From assembly GCA_023627715.1 (NCBI GenBank), contig JAMAHW010000014.1, positions 62,001-126,000 of the forward strand: a stretch of 64,000 bases of DNA, read 5' to 3'. Below the pieces are notes generated by a model. The model was not told the DNA's origin, searched no databases, and saw nothing but the letters and a program-made list of their open reading frames with translations. Below, in pieces: positions 20,687-31,219 of the stretch. This DNA comes from Periconia sp. R9002. Taxonomy: Eukaryota; Ascomycota; Dothideomycetes; Pleosporales; Periconiaceae. The first letter of the stretch is position 1, and every line of letters starts with the position of its first letter. A program made the translations under genes and the position numbers.

Positions 20687-23600
20687 CTACAGAGCCCATT
20701 CTTCTTTGTCATCTGTAGCAGTGATGAATGGCTCATCAATAAGTTTGACAGCCATTTCGCTACACAACACACTACACATGATTAGCAAGCTAGCTTCTGC
20801 AAAATCAAACAAGCTTCACTTACCATGATGATCCGACAAGAGCGTCTAGCTCTTTGATAGCCTTTTCTCTTTTCGGACCCACACTTGTACCCTTGCTGAC
20901 CTCTGTTTGCAGCTCGGCAATACGCTTGCCCCTGGCGATTCCTGCTAGTTCTACAACTCTTTTTGCCAGACAGTCGCTATGAAAGGCATGCTGGCAAGGA
21001 AACACAAAAAACTGGCGGGCCAACAGCGGCAACCCGCATACATAACATCGCTCCCCAGGCTCAACAATGGCATATCGCTGCTCAAGCGCTTTGATGTCAG
21101 TTTTGATATGTGCTGCTGTCTCCTCGCTGTCGTCCATCTCTTTCTTAAGTTCATCAATCTTACGAGAGTAGTCCTCAAGAGCCGTGCAAATCTCTTCCTT
21201 GAAATCGTCGATAACAACAAAATCGGGGAAGAATGGAATGAGATCCTCTATTCTCAATAGATCGACCCGGCGAAGAAATTCAATGGCCGTTTTGATACCT
21301 GATGACTGTGAGATGACCTTTTTCGCGATTGCGAGCCATAACTTTTTGCGCAACGCCGGTTCCGTATTTGAACGGTCCGCAACAGTGCTCGCCAGGTCCA
21401 CTTCGTCATATTTCAAGGCAAGGTCAACGGCCTGAACATATTGAGACATAGAGCTGTATATATGGACACAGGACTGTACTCGCTTATGCTGAATGCACAA
21501 GCGGAGGGCGAAGTCTGCATCGTAATTCTGTTCGTTGGCGTAAGACTGCCCTTCCAAATAACTGAGTAATGCCGACTCGTCCCGAGTAGGGTGTGATGCA
21601 TATATGGAAATGAGTGTGTTGTGTATCGCAGCATCTGTAGACTGACGCTGATTGATTTCAAAAAGCAGATACCGCACTGCTTGGTTCTGGTTCAGCGATG
21701 CCTTGGTATTGTTGTTGTAGTTGAGGAACGCAGGAATGAGCTTTTGAGCGTCGAGGGTCGTTTGTCGCATCATGATTTCGACGAGATCAACGGGCACATT
21801 GGCCATTAGAACGCTGCTGTACTTGTAGAAGATGTCTGGATCTGTTTGTTTCTTCAGAACGTCGAGTGTCTCTTGCCATCTTTCCCTTTGTACCCAATAT
21901 GCAAGTACATAATTGTAATCATTCACAACCGTTGCAAAGTAAAGCAGCTCTTCTTCCCGCCCATGACTGCTAGTGATTTCGTAGACTGTTTTTCGGTCCA
22001 AATCGCCCTTGTACCTTGTGACAAACTCTTGATATTCTTTGCGGATAACCGATAGCTGATCTTGCGTCTCGGCTGTATTCATGCTTTCAGAAAGCTCAGC
22101 TTTTGTAGTGATTGTGTCATCTAAGGTGTTGAGTTTCGCCATGAACACTTCAATCAGCCATGTAGCCAACATCATTCGTTGCATAACAGAGCTTTTCTTC
22201 AGTGTCGAGAGTTTTGTGAGTAAATATTTCCTCAAGGCATCCTGCTCGCCTTTATCAATGAATGTCAGAGCAACTTGCTCAAAAGGCTTGGTGCTTCTTC
22301 CATAAACTGCTGCAGCCTCCATATATTGGCCCTTCCCGACCAGGAAATCTCCAGAAGCGGTTGCGACAGCATCTTTTTGTGCCGCTGTCTTGGCGTATTG
22401 CGACGCCGCATCGAATTGTTGATTCTTTAGCATGATCTTCCAAACATCTCTACTTTCATCGGTCATGACAATCTCGAAAATCTCTTGGTTCGTGAATAGC
22501 CAATATGTGTTCTTCTTAATATCGGCCACTAAACCAAGGGCATGCTGGCCTGGCTCCAACACGGTTTGATCAAGGACCACAGTATCATCCAACCGGTTGA
22601 TGGCTACTATCCTCCCTTCCACTAGCTGAAGAATATGCCATTGGCTGAGGATCATGGATTGGACTGGCTCTTGTGATTTCCTTGTCCTTCCGCTGGCGTT
22701 TTGCGAAGATGGAATCTGCGATCGGGGCACCATTTTCGAGTCACCCAAAACCTTTCCACCCAGCTCCGAAGTATCGGATGAAATATAGAGCTTTCCGGTA
22801 AGCACACCTTGTGATGTCAACCACCCAAACAATCTCTCCGCATTGGTATGGTCTTGTATGGGACTTTCCAGAATTTCGGGAGAAACGACAAGACTCGAAA
22901 GAGCACCAGATGAGACATTTCCAAGTTCATGGACGGTAGCTGATTCAGTCTCAAATAGTTTGGAGAATATGGATCCACTCCCTTCGTGTCCATGCCGCCC
23001 GACCTTCCCCGCGAAATGTAGAAACGATGAAGGCGTCGAGATAATAACCCGGCGCATGTCTGTCCTCCCCGGAACTATATCCGTCCACAATCCTGTAACA
23101 GGTCCATCATTTGTTTTGTATACGCCCTTCAAATATCGTTCTTCTCGTCGATAGAACTCCGAGGAGGGCTCAATGTAGACCTCGTATACATTTCCGTCCG
23201 ATGCGCCGACCAGTATTTCCCGGGTGGATGCTGTTGGTTGGGAGGGATTCCATGATATGCTCTCGATCACAACACCTTTCAGTCTTGACAGAGCTTTTGG
23301 AGAACGCGATTGTGCGTGAAGGTAGAAATTTTCGGCGAGGGTCGTAGTTATGATGAGGTGCGATGCGGATGGGTCTAGAAATAAACGCTTTATTACACCA
23401 ACCTCAGAAGCTTTCTTTGGCAGGTCAATGTCTTTCGTAACAATTAGCGTAAACTCCCGAGTAAATGATAGCTGCGCAACACACCATCTATATCTGCCGG
23501 GCTGTCCAAGTCTATGCGCAAAATGCGCCCCGTGGAAAGAGCCAAAATAAGGACATTGTTTGCGACAGCAGCTGCAACAAAATCGGAGGCAACTGAGAAC

Positions 23601-23701
23601 TGAAGCGACACACGCTCGATGTTAAACATAGGTAGCAAGGCGTCGTCCTGCAGGCTGCCGGAGCCAGGCGCGGCGTACCCGGCGGACATATCGTAAGCCA
23701 T
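20687..23701 (-). CDS. VPS18: Vacuolar sorting protein Vps18/Pep3 (HOPS/CORVET core, RING)
   Basis: Core subunit shared by the HOPS and CORVET tethering complexes, acting in fusion at vacuoles and endosomes. Exons 23701-23485, 23431-20824 and 20771-20687 give 969 aa. Intron 1 (53 nt, GTGTGT, CGCTAATTG, AAAG) splits the N-terminal propeller; intron 2 (52 nt) has GTAAGT and GCTAATC. The acceptor at 20772 is preferred over one 12 nt further on because it restores the second RING cysteine pair (SSCVLCSEMAV). Visible are the Vps18 propeller (FSVASDFVAAAVANNVLILA, STGRILRIDLDSPADIDDID), the long helical clathrin-repeat region, a coiled coil (SRKIDELKKEMDDSEE) and a C-terminal RING-H2 (CYVCG, CQHAFHSDCL, CVLC), ending IDEPFITATDDKEEWAL. 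The start may alternatively be the ATG at 23689. Confidence 0.94.
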
Positions 23702-24267
23702 GGCAAAATCTATGGCGGCTATGTCTCCGATGGAGCGTCTCTCATGGCTTATCACCAAAGTAGAAGCTCCGTTTGCTTCTACAACAATCTGTGTAATGTA
23801 TTGGAGACAATGTCGCTGATTGTCGTTACTAGATGTGCGGAGGAGCTTAGCAGGAGCGGAGTACCAGTGACGCCTGAGCTTAGGAGGTTGGCTCGGAGAT
23901 GCGACGGACATATCACGGATCTAACCATGCCGTGTACTAATGCGGATTAAAACAAAGTCACTCAAAACACTTTCACCTGTGTGAATTTTAATATTATGAA
24001 TTTAGAAAGTGGAGAGAATATGACAAGGAGTGGTGCCTCAACTCTGAAGATTGTAAATTTTTGGTAATTGATTTCACAGATCCCGTCCAGGCCTTGCGTC
24101 CGACTTTCGTGAGCTCGTGAGTAGACCTTCCCTACTCGTGATGAAATCTAATGGCATGTCCATGTATATTACACTTGTCGACACCCACGAATGATGGGAG
24201 TTGAAATTTTCAAGCCAACACCACGCTTTTTATTTCTCCCATGAATTCCCTCAGTAGTATTTTGCCT
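23702..24267. other. VPS18 promoter and GARS 3' flank
   Basis: 566 bp between minus-strand genes. I looked here for an AIR-synthetase domain continuing the upstream GAR synthetase and found none in any minus-strand frame. A/T-rich 3' UTR-like sequence at 23950-24260. Confidence 0.55.
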
Positions 24268-25610
24268 TTACTTTTTCAATGCTCGGCCAGCAATATCTTT
24301 TCGATACTGCATGCCCTCAAAATGAATACAATTGACACCTTTGTACGCTTTCGCCACAGCTTCCTCTAAAGTTGACGCCGTAGCTGTGGATGCGATAACT
24401 CTTCCGCCCGAGGTTCTGAGCGTGTTGTCTGCAAACGAAGTTCCAGCGTGGAAAAGTACAACATCTGAATCAGACATTAGTTTGAACCTTTGACCACCGT
24501 TTCATGATACTCACCCTGCGGTACATCATCCAACTTCATAATTGTACCCTTGGCATAACTACCCGGATACCCACCGGCAGCCACTACGACAGTCGCTGCG
24601 CTCTTCTCTAAAACATTGACCTCGACCTCACTTAGCCGACCTTCAGCACATGCAACCATGGCTTCGGCAAGGTCGCTCTCCATCAACGCCAACAAACTCT
24701 GCGTTTCAGGGTCCCCGAATCGAACATTGTATTCCAACACCTGGGGACCCTTGTTCGTCATCATGAGGCCCGTGAATAAGACTCCTTTGAACTCAAACCC
24801 GTCGCTTTTCATACCGTCGATCGTAGGCTGTAGGATGTCTTTGTGTATACTCTCGATGACAGAAGGTGGTGCGATTCGTGTCGGTGCGTAGGTACCCATG
24901 CCGCCAGTATTTGGTCCTGTATCTCCCTCCCCTATCCTCTTGTGGTCTTGCGCAGGGGGAAGACTCTTGATCGTTGTACCGTCGCTAAAGGTCAATATAC
25001 TGAGTTCGTCGCCTTCCAAAAACTCTTCAACAACAACCTCGTCGCCTGCAGCCCCAAACTCCTTATCCAGCATGATCTCTTTCAATGCTGCATGTGCTTC
25101 TTCCTTGCTCTGTGGTATGATGACCCCCTTTCCAGCTGCTAATCCCGAGGCTTTGATGACCACATTGTGCGAGATTGTGTCAAGATAGTCTTTAGCCTTC
25201 TGGTAGTCTGAAAAATTCTCGTATGCTGCAGTGGGAATGTTGTGTTTCTTCATGAAATCCTTGGAAAATGTTTTACTCCCCTCCATTCGAGCTGCAGCTT
25301 GGCTCGGTCCAAAACATTTTACTTTGTCGCCTGCATGTTTTTCGAAGTAATCTACAATGCCTGCCACGAGCGGTGCCTCGGGGCCAGGGACGACTAGATT
25401 CACGCCGTTTTCTTCCGCGTATTTTACAAGCGCTGGAAAATCTTCTTGCTTGATTGAGGAGTTGTTGGTGACTTTTGGGGTATTTGCAGTGCCGCCGTTA
25501 CCTGGCACAACGAAGATGTGCTCAATGCGCGGCGACTGAAGGAGTTTCCAGGCGATGGCATGTTCGCGCCCGCCGTTGCCGACAAGAAGGACCCGAATTC
25601 CAGAAGCCAT
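24268..25610 (-). CDS. Phosphoribosylamine-glycine ligase (GAR synthetase), stand-alone
   Basis: Second step of de novo purine synthesis: 5-phosphoribosylamine + glycine + ATP gives GAR, in the cytosol. Exon 1 25610-24515 and exon 2 24464-24268 (430 aa). The 50-nt intron (GTGAGT, ACTAATG, TTCAG) removes what would otherwise look like a frameshift at 24477. All parts of a complete GARS are present: N domain LLVGNGGREHAIAWKLL, ATP-grasp KASGLAAGKGV, NTGGMGTYAPTR and EYNVRFGDPETQ, and C domain AGGYPGSYAKG, FHAGTSF, TSGGRV and FEGMQYRKDIAGRAL. The chain ends two lysines later, the length of bacterial PurD. Yeast Ade5,7 and S. pombe Ade1 continue into an AIR synthetase domain; none follows here. 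An in-frame ATG at 25739 would add 43 residues of unconvincing sequence. Confidence 0.94.
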
Positions 25611-25877
25611 CTCGGAGTTGTGGTGACCAAATGCAAAAATATGGTAAAGTGCTTCAAGTAGGCCAGGAGATTTTTTTGGTAGGGCTGAACACCCCGCGGC
25701 GGGGTATTGAGTAGCAAAGTCGCCAAGAAATGAAGTCATCCTGGAACACCAAATTTAAGGACAAATGTGAAAAAGTGTGTATTACCGTTTACATAGATAA
25801 GAAATGGGTATCATAATAGTCCGACTCCGGAACAAGATTCCATGCGCACTGTTATTAAGCCCTTCTTTCGTAGGTTG

Positions 25878-28859
25878 CTAGTCATTGTTTAAAAATAATT
25901 CAACAATACTAGCCATCCTCTCTCGCCTCATTGTCCTCTCTCTTTCTTTAAGCCTGTTCCAGTCTGCTGCACGAAACAGTACATCTGCCATTACAGCTGC
26001 ATGATTCTTGTAGACAAGTTGTTTGATGGCCAGCTGAAAATCTTTGCTCAACGTCTTCCTTCGCACCGACGCTTTGGGTGATGAAGGTAGCTCTACGCTT
26101 GACCTGGCTGTTTGGCTTTGTGGTCTCGATGCTTCCACAATCTGATTGGCGATGTTTTGGAGCATTGAGACGATTAGAAGGAATGAGGCGTTGTGATGTG
26201 GTGCAGCCGCCAGAATCTCGAGCACCAACATCTTCTCATCGTCTGGAGCCAACTGCTGTCGAGACTTCTCACGCGTCACAATCGTTTCCTCGAGCCTTTC
26301 CCACAGACTTTTTGTTATGATTCCATCCTTCAGACTTTCCAACAATGTGAGGAAAACTTTAGCAAAGACAGCAAGTTTGCGCTTGGGGGGTGTGGCTGGA
26401 GGGAACGCTTGGTCAAAGGCCTCGTCACAATCAAGTGCATCGTATACGCCCGCCAGCATTTCTTCATTATTTGAGTCCTCGTCGAGCGTGGCAAATGGCC
26501 ACGCAGCATTATGCTGCCACGGAGCCTCCTCTTCATCATTCTCTCCTCCACGCATACCCCACTCAGCAAGTGTACGCTCGGTCATGTCTTCTATGGCTTC
26601 CGTCAGCCGAAATATCTCGCGGGGAACTGAGTATCTCACTCCTCCACTACGGTCTGGTTTCTGACCCTGAAGTTTACGAACGCCGCCTTCCGGGAGTTTG
26701 ACGAGCTTGTCCACAGTGCGTGAGAGTATAGACTGTTGCCAATTCGCGCGGAGGGGCAAGAAGTGGTCGCGACCCTCGTTCACACGAACAACCAAAACCT
26801 CGTCTAGGGTTGCAGTGCCTTCGTTGAGGTCATGAACCAGGGATAGACTTTCAACCTTTAATTTGAGCTCTACGTTACACACGTCCGCAGGCTCAAGCGT
26901 GAACTGCTGATTTAGGTTTCCCACTGGAATTTTTGAGTCTGCATCTGGCTCACGATCAAATTGAAGCGTCAACCACGGTGGGAATGGACCCTGGGGATGG
27001 CCTTTCTCGACTGGTCGATCTGTGAAACCGAAGGTTGCGGGAACTCGCCCCGTATTTGCTATTGTCAACCCTCGTCGCTTGGATTTAGCGAACTGGACAT
27101 CCCCGAAATCGACGCCATCAAAACTGCTGTCGGTCTTATTATTATTGTGCGGTGAAGAGGTACCCGTCGATCGATCAACAACAATGGTAATAGAAGGTCG
27201 ACCCTCATTTTCCTGTCGATCAAGCTCTCGGGCTATCTCTTGATGAACAGCAGTCTTCAAATCAGGCACAACGGCGTCATACTTGAGTGAAAAGCCGGCT
27301 TCTATTGGCTTGTGGTCCGACGATATGACTCGCATATGCACCGTATAGTACTCGAGACGAATTTCGTCAGAGAACCCCTCCTTGGTAGTAACAGATTCTG
27401 GTTCTGGGTCTTGAGTAGTATCTTCGTATTCATCGTAAACCTCATGATCGCCATCGGCCTCCGGGTCATAGTCGTATAGCAGTTCATCATCGTCCGTTGT
27501 AGCGCCAAGCCCTTCGGCCTTCATTTGTTCATCCCTCTTTTTTGCATCTTCTTGCTCCTTAACCTTTGCATCATGACGCTCCTTTGCTGCCCTGGTTCTG
27601 TACAATATACGATCACACCAACTAGGGCATCGTCGTTTGTCGCTGGAATCAAAAACGCCCACTTTCCCCACGTCGTATTTGTATGAAGGTAGAAACCGAA
27701 TGGGTCCTTCTCGCCAGCCGTCATTGAATGCTTTCCCGGCCTTTTGCTGCTGGATGAGCTCGTCGTGAGGTAGAAGTGAAGATATCGTGGTTTGCAAGGA
27801 TGCTGGGTCTAGCTCAGGAGGTAGAGGTATAGCATCTTCTGATGTTTGTGAACTCGGTTCTTGTTCCGATGAATCACCATCTTCATTTCTCGGAGAAGAC
27901 TCGTCGGTATCTAGACTTTTGGTATGGATGGTAAAAAGACGGCGCACATCATCTCCAGGCATGCCTTCCAAACGGAAATTCAAGTCCCCAAACCAGAACG
28001 CAAAATCCTCGTCTCCCAGTCCCTCTCCTTGCCCGTTGGCCATTCCCATTGCATCCGCAATGGGGTCGAATTTTGTGCGACTTGTAATTTGAGCTGCATC
28101 CCAAATCCTGCGATCCAGAGAAGCTCTATCTGCCCCAGCTGCCAAATGAGAATTGATGAATACAAGCCTAGTGGTCTCACCGAGGACGAGTCGAGCAGTA
28201 ATGGCGCCTTTATTACCCATGTATCCCATCAGCCCCGTTCCCACACTGGTAGTGCTAACTGCCTTGATTTGCGGATGCACGATTGGGGAAACGTAGATGA
28301 GTAGAAGTAGACCAATCAGCTGTTGCTCCGCCACCAAACGGTAGCCTGCCGGCATGGCTGCACCCACAGCTTCTCGCCATCGATTGGCGACTGAAGGGTC
28401 TGTATAAGGTCTCAAAGCTTCAGTAGCTGAGGTAATGTCGACAACTTCTTGCAATCCCAAAGCATAAATCCCCACTTCATCGTCGCCAGGCAGAACTTTT
28501 TTGTCATTGTGTGGTATGGTCGTTGTATTTGATGACCATCTAGCCTCTTGGTGCGTAATACTTTCTCTGGAATCTTTTGTTATCTTCATTCCTACTAGCG
28601 ATTCCTCAATGCCTTTTCCACCAACGAACCAGGCACCTACGTCCTGTTCTACACCTTTCAGACCAGCCACATTCCAGCTTCCGACTTTAATTCTTACATC
28701 CTGTGCCCTGGTATATTCTGATCTCCGTTCATAAAGAGCTTCCGTGAGTGTTTGATGCGTTGTTGAGATGAGCGACTGGCTACGGCTTGGTTCAGGGAAT
28801 GCACCTGGTATATTAGCATCCAGCCGCTCCGTCGAATCCGTATAGGCCTCAGAAGACAT
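25878..28859 (-). CDS. OCRL/INPP5B-type inositol polyphosphate 5-phosphatase
   Basis: Type II phosphoinositide 5-phosphatase expected to remove the 5-phosphate of PI(4,5)P2 on Golgi/endosomal membranes. Single exon, 993 aa. The catalytic domain covers about 55-530: VGSWNVAGLKG (59-69), GLQEVVD (135-141), GYMGNKGAI (212-220), NSHLAAG, FWFGDLNFRL (288-297), CPSWCDRILYRT (411-422) and SSDHKPIE (513-520); catalytic Asp/Asn/His residues are in place. An acidic insert lies at about 425-495 inside the domain. Next comes an ASH domain (about 585-720, FGDVQFAKSKRRGLTIANTG) and a C-terminal RhoGAP-like domain (about 770-990), the architecture of OCRL rather than of synaptojanin. Divergent from DCP1. 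Confidence 0.93.
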   Translation of the reverse strand: MSSEAYTDSTERLDANIPGAFPEPSRSQSLISTTHQTLTEALYERRSEYTRAQDVRIKVGSWNVAGLKGVEQDVGAWFVGGKGIEESLVGMKITKDSRESITHQEARWSSNTTTIPHNDKKVLPGDDEVGIYALGLQEVVDITSATEALRPYTDPSVANRWREAVGAAMPAGYRLVAEQQLIGLLLLIYVSPIVHPQIKAVSTTSVGTGLMGYMGNKGAITARLVLGETTRLVFINSHLAAGADRASLDRRIWDAAQITSRTKFDPIADAMGMANGQGEGLGDEDFAFWFGDLNFRLEGMPGDDVRRLFTIHTKSLDTDESSPRNEDGDSSEQEPSSQTSEDAIPLPPELDPASLQTTISSLLPHDELIQQQKAGKAFNDGWREGPIRFLPSYKYDVGKVGVFDSSDKRRCPSWCDRILYRTRAAKERHDAKVKEQEDAKKRDEQMKAEGLGATTDDDELLYDYDPEADGDHEVYDEYEDTTQDPEPESVTTKEGFSDEIRLEYYTVHMRVISSDHKPIEAGFSLKYDAVVPDLKTAVHQEIARELDRQENEGRPSITIVVDRSTGTSSPHNNNKTDSSFDGVDFGDVQFAKSKRRGLTIANTGRVPATFGFTDRPVEKGHPQGPFPPWLTLQFDREPDADSKIPVGNLNQQFTLEPADVCNVELKLKVESLSLVHDLNEGTATLDEVLVVRVNEGRDHFLPLRANWQQSILSRTVDKLVKLPEGGVRKLQGQKPDRSGGVRYSVPREIFRLTEAIEDMTERTLAEWGMRGGENDEEEAPWQHNAAWPFATLDEDSNNEEMLAGVYDALDCDEAFDQAFPPATPPKRKLAVFAKVFLTLLESLKDGIITKSLWERLEETIVTREKSRQQLAPDDEKMLVLEILAAAPHHNASFLLIVSMLQNIANQIVEASRPQSQTARSSVELPSSPKASVRRKTLSKDFQLAIKQLVYKNHAAVMADVLFRAADWNRLKERERTMRRERMASIVELFLNND

Positions 28860-29148
28860 GCTCGCTGCTGATGATGAGACACAATGGATTTCTGCCGATG
28901 ATTCTAGGCCATAATTGTGTTAGTTGTACTGACTGAACAACGACTACCTTGTATAGTCGCGTCAGAGTTTCATGATGATGTGAAGTTGCATGGCCGGTTT
29001 GATCTGGGATGACGATGACGACTGCCCAGTTTTTGGGATGTGCAGGTGGGGCGGAAGAGGTCACGTGGGGAAGCTCCCTAGCCCGACTCAGTAAACAATA
29101 TGAACGCTGCTTCAAACACGCGCCCTCGACACTCAAGCAACCACGCAA
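28860..29148. promoter_or_regulatory. Divergent promoter 5-phosphatase/DCP1
   Basis: 289 bp between divergent start codons, with CACGTG at 29062-29067. On the minus strand it reads CCACGTGACC, sharing CACGTGACC with the element upstream of EPL1. Confidence 0.55.
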
Positions 29149-29937
29149 ATGGCTCCCAACAACAGATCGAAGGCACGCGCACAGCAACCACAACCGCCGC
29201 CGAACCCCTCAGACTATGCACCAGACGTACCGGCCAATATGGATGCAGCTTTCCTTCCCCCGCGCTCCAACGAAGAGCTTAACCTGTCTGTTATCCGTCG
29301 GCACTATCCTGAAGTGATAGCTGTACACTATGTCGTATCGTACGCAGCTCTTTACATATACGGCCTAGACCCACCAGGATGGGAACGGACCGGCACTGAA
29401 GGGAGTCTGTTTGTCTGCCAACTGGTTCCTTCACTTCAAGGCGTCGAACGCTTTTCTGTGATCATGCTCAACCGCAAAGGACTTGAGAATTTTACCATGG
29501 AGATCAAGAGCCCCGAAGATATCGAGTTCGGGGAATTCATTATGATGCAAAGCGATCAAAATCAGGTATACGGTTTGTGGATCATGAACGACCCGCCCCC
29601 AAGCAGTACTGCGAACGCCCGTGCCGAACTCCAGGAGCGACTCGAAGAGCTTGCGAAACGTGCCCAAGATAGCAAGGAAGCATCCGAGAAAATGCAGGAA
29701 AACGGTTCTTCGATTCACGAGCAGGCGGATACTTCAATTGCCATGGGCCGGCAGCTATCACTGCGAGAGCTCTTCGGGCAACCGCGCCAGGAGCAATACT
29801 CACATATCGATGTACATACAACCAACCAAGGGGTCATTTCCTCTGGTGTGGGAGGCATTCCACAGGCAAACGTACAGACCGATGTGTTGAGCCAATTATT
29901 CATGAAAGCGAAACAGGACTACAATGGCATGGGATGA
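29149..29937 (+). CDS. DCP1: mRNA decapping activator Dcp1
   Basis: Partner of the Dcp2 pyrophosphatase in cytoplasmic mRNA 5' decapping and P-bodies. Single exon, 262 aa. An EVH1-like domain fills about residues 40-150: LNLSVIRRHYPEVIAVHYVV, YIYGLDPPGWERTGTEGSLF, RFSVIMLNRKGLENF, and YGLWIMNDPP at the end of the fold. The C-terminal part is a Glu-rich helix (ARAELQERLEELAKRAQD) followed by SLRELFG and a short motif LSQLFMKAKQDYNG that resembles a C-terminal trimerisation or LSM-binding helix. Length is typical for ascomycete Dcp1. Confidence 0.91.
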   Translation: MAPNNRSKARAQQPQPPPNPSDYAPDVPANMDAAFLPPRSNEELNLSVIRRHYPEVIAVHYVVSYAALYIYGLDPPGWERTGTEGSLFVCQLVPSLQGVERFSVIMLNRKGLENFTMEIKSPEDIEFGEFIMMQSDQNQVYGLWIMNDPPPSSTANARAELQERLEELAKRAQDSKEASEKMQENGSSIHEQADTSIAMGRQLSLRELFGQPRQEQYSHIDVHTTNQGVISSGVGGIPQANVQTDVLSQLFMKAKQDYNGMG

Positions 29938-30631
29938 TGTTCCTCTTTCATCTCTCAGCTACCACAAATACTACTTTGAATGAGACCACGAAATCATGCC
30001 GACAACACGGTCGTTCAATCAGCAAACGAAGAGTAGGGGCGAATGATGTTTCCAAAGAATCATTTCACCTCAATTGAATGATGAAGAAGCGTGTAATTCC
30101 TGCAGGGACTGCTTGCCCACGACACCAATAGCTTCCACGATGGAGTTTTGAACGACGATGCAAGCGAGTTGAGCCTGCGTGCAAACTGCGCCGTTATTCC
30201 TCACAAATGTGGGGAAAGCGTGTAGGACAGGAGAACATGGCGACGAGAGGCATGTTTTGCGTACTATTCACCTTGCAAGATGAGTGTTACTGCCTTTGAT
30301 ATGATTAGGGTACGAGTGGTGTTCCTGAGAACACAAAGAATAGTGTACCGACCCACAGATATTCATACAGTTCATCTCAAATCACAAGTGACCCATGAAC
30401 TTAATGCCTATCCAAATACAAAACAGTTTTAAATCGTGAATGTTGCCCAGCCTCTCTTCCCCGTATTGAATATACTGAAAGGTTTATGTCAACCCAGTGA
30501 GTGCAATTGTGAGAGCCATCAAATCTGGGCTGAGAACTATTCGTAGGTGTAATATTCATAATACATTGATTTTACATTTATCTTCCTGCTGTTACATATT
30601 TCTCCTTGTACACCTCAGAGTGGCCGTCGAT
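29938..30631. other. Convergent 3' flanks of DCP1 and RSM27
   Basis: 694 bp; the first part is a likely DCP1 3' UTR, then A/T-rich sequence. No coding signal seen. Confidence 0.5.
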
Positions 30632-31064
30632 TTACTTTCTCTTGTTGAGTTTCTTGGATTCTAGTATTGAATTAGCACATTGCAGCTGCTCTAGTTGTCA
30701 GGTAAAAACGTACCAGCTGCGGTTCGCTTCTTCTTCGGGTTCTCCTTTCCTCGTGATCTCGCAACATTCAGGTGTTCAACCCAATCTTCCTCCTTCTCAT
30801 CTATAAATGTATTCCCGGGGTAAAGTTTTCGCAGCTGGGCAATCGTTCCTATCCGCGGCGGGTAGTATGAAGCGACGGATGGACCTTTCAGGCGTTGGTG
30901 AAGGATGCGAGAACCGAGACGAAGACGCTGAGGGTTGTAGGTGGTGTTGAAGACGGCGCATTGCGTCTAGATTGGTCAGCCCTCTATTGGCTCAATATAG
31001 ATCGAGAGGGTGAGGGAATATATACCTTCATGAGGTCTAGTACCCGACTTCGTGGGACCGACAT
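30632..31064 (-). CDS. RSM27: Mitochondrial small-subunit ribosomal protein mS33 (Rsm27)
   Basis: Nuclear-encoded protein of the mitochondrial ribosome. Three exons, 31064-31026, 30966-30714 and 30660-30632, give 106 aa, the size of fungal Rsm27/mS33. Intron 1 is 59 nt (GTATAT, GGCTGACC, CTAG) and intron 2 is 53 nt (GTACGT, GTGCTAATTC, CTAG); the last exon is 29 nt. Family features: MSVPRSRVLDLMKTQCAVFN, LRLGSRILHQRLKGPSVASY, the YYPPR motif and the basic RSRGKENPKKKRTAA tail. Divergent from the RNase III gene. Confidence 0.86.
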
Positions 31065-31219
31065 GACTGCGCGAGATGTTTGGATGAAATGCGGAGGTGA
31101 GCGGAGGTTGAGCGAAACTGCCAGGGTGATCACGGCTGACTAAGCCCAAAAATTGTCGAAACCAAACGCAACCCAAAAGTTCACTTTCCTCCTTACCCAC
31201 AAGGTCATTTCTAGAAGTT
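31065..31219. promoter_or_regulatory. Divergent promoter RSM27/RNase III
   Basis: Only 155 bp separate the two start codons, so 5' UTRs and promoters must overlap. No CACGTG or TATA box seen. Confidence 0.5.

Noticed and set aside
20760..20771. VPS18 last-exon acceptor 12 nt further downstream
   Set aside because: It is in frame but loses the C-x2-C pair (CVLC) that the Vps18 RING needs; the upstream acceptor keeps it.
24468..24490. A frameshift or 23-nt intron in the GAR synthetase gene
   Set aside because: A 50-nt intron with GTGAGT, ACTAATG and CAG explains the frame change and gives the conserved VPQDVVLFHAGT junction.
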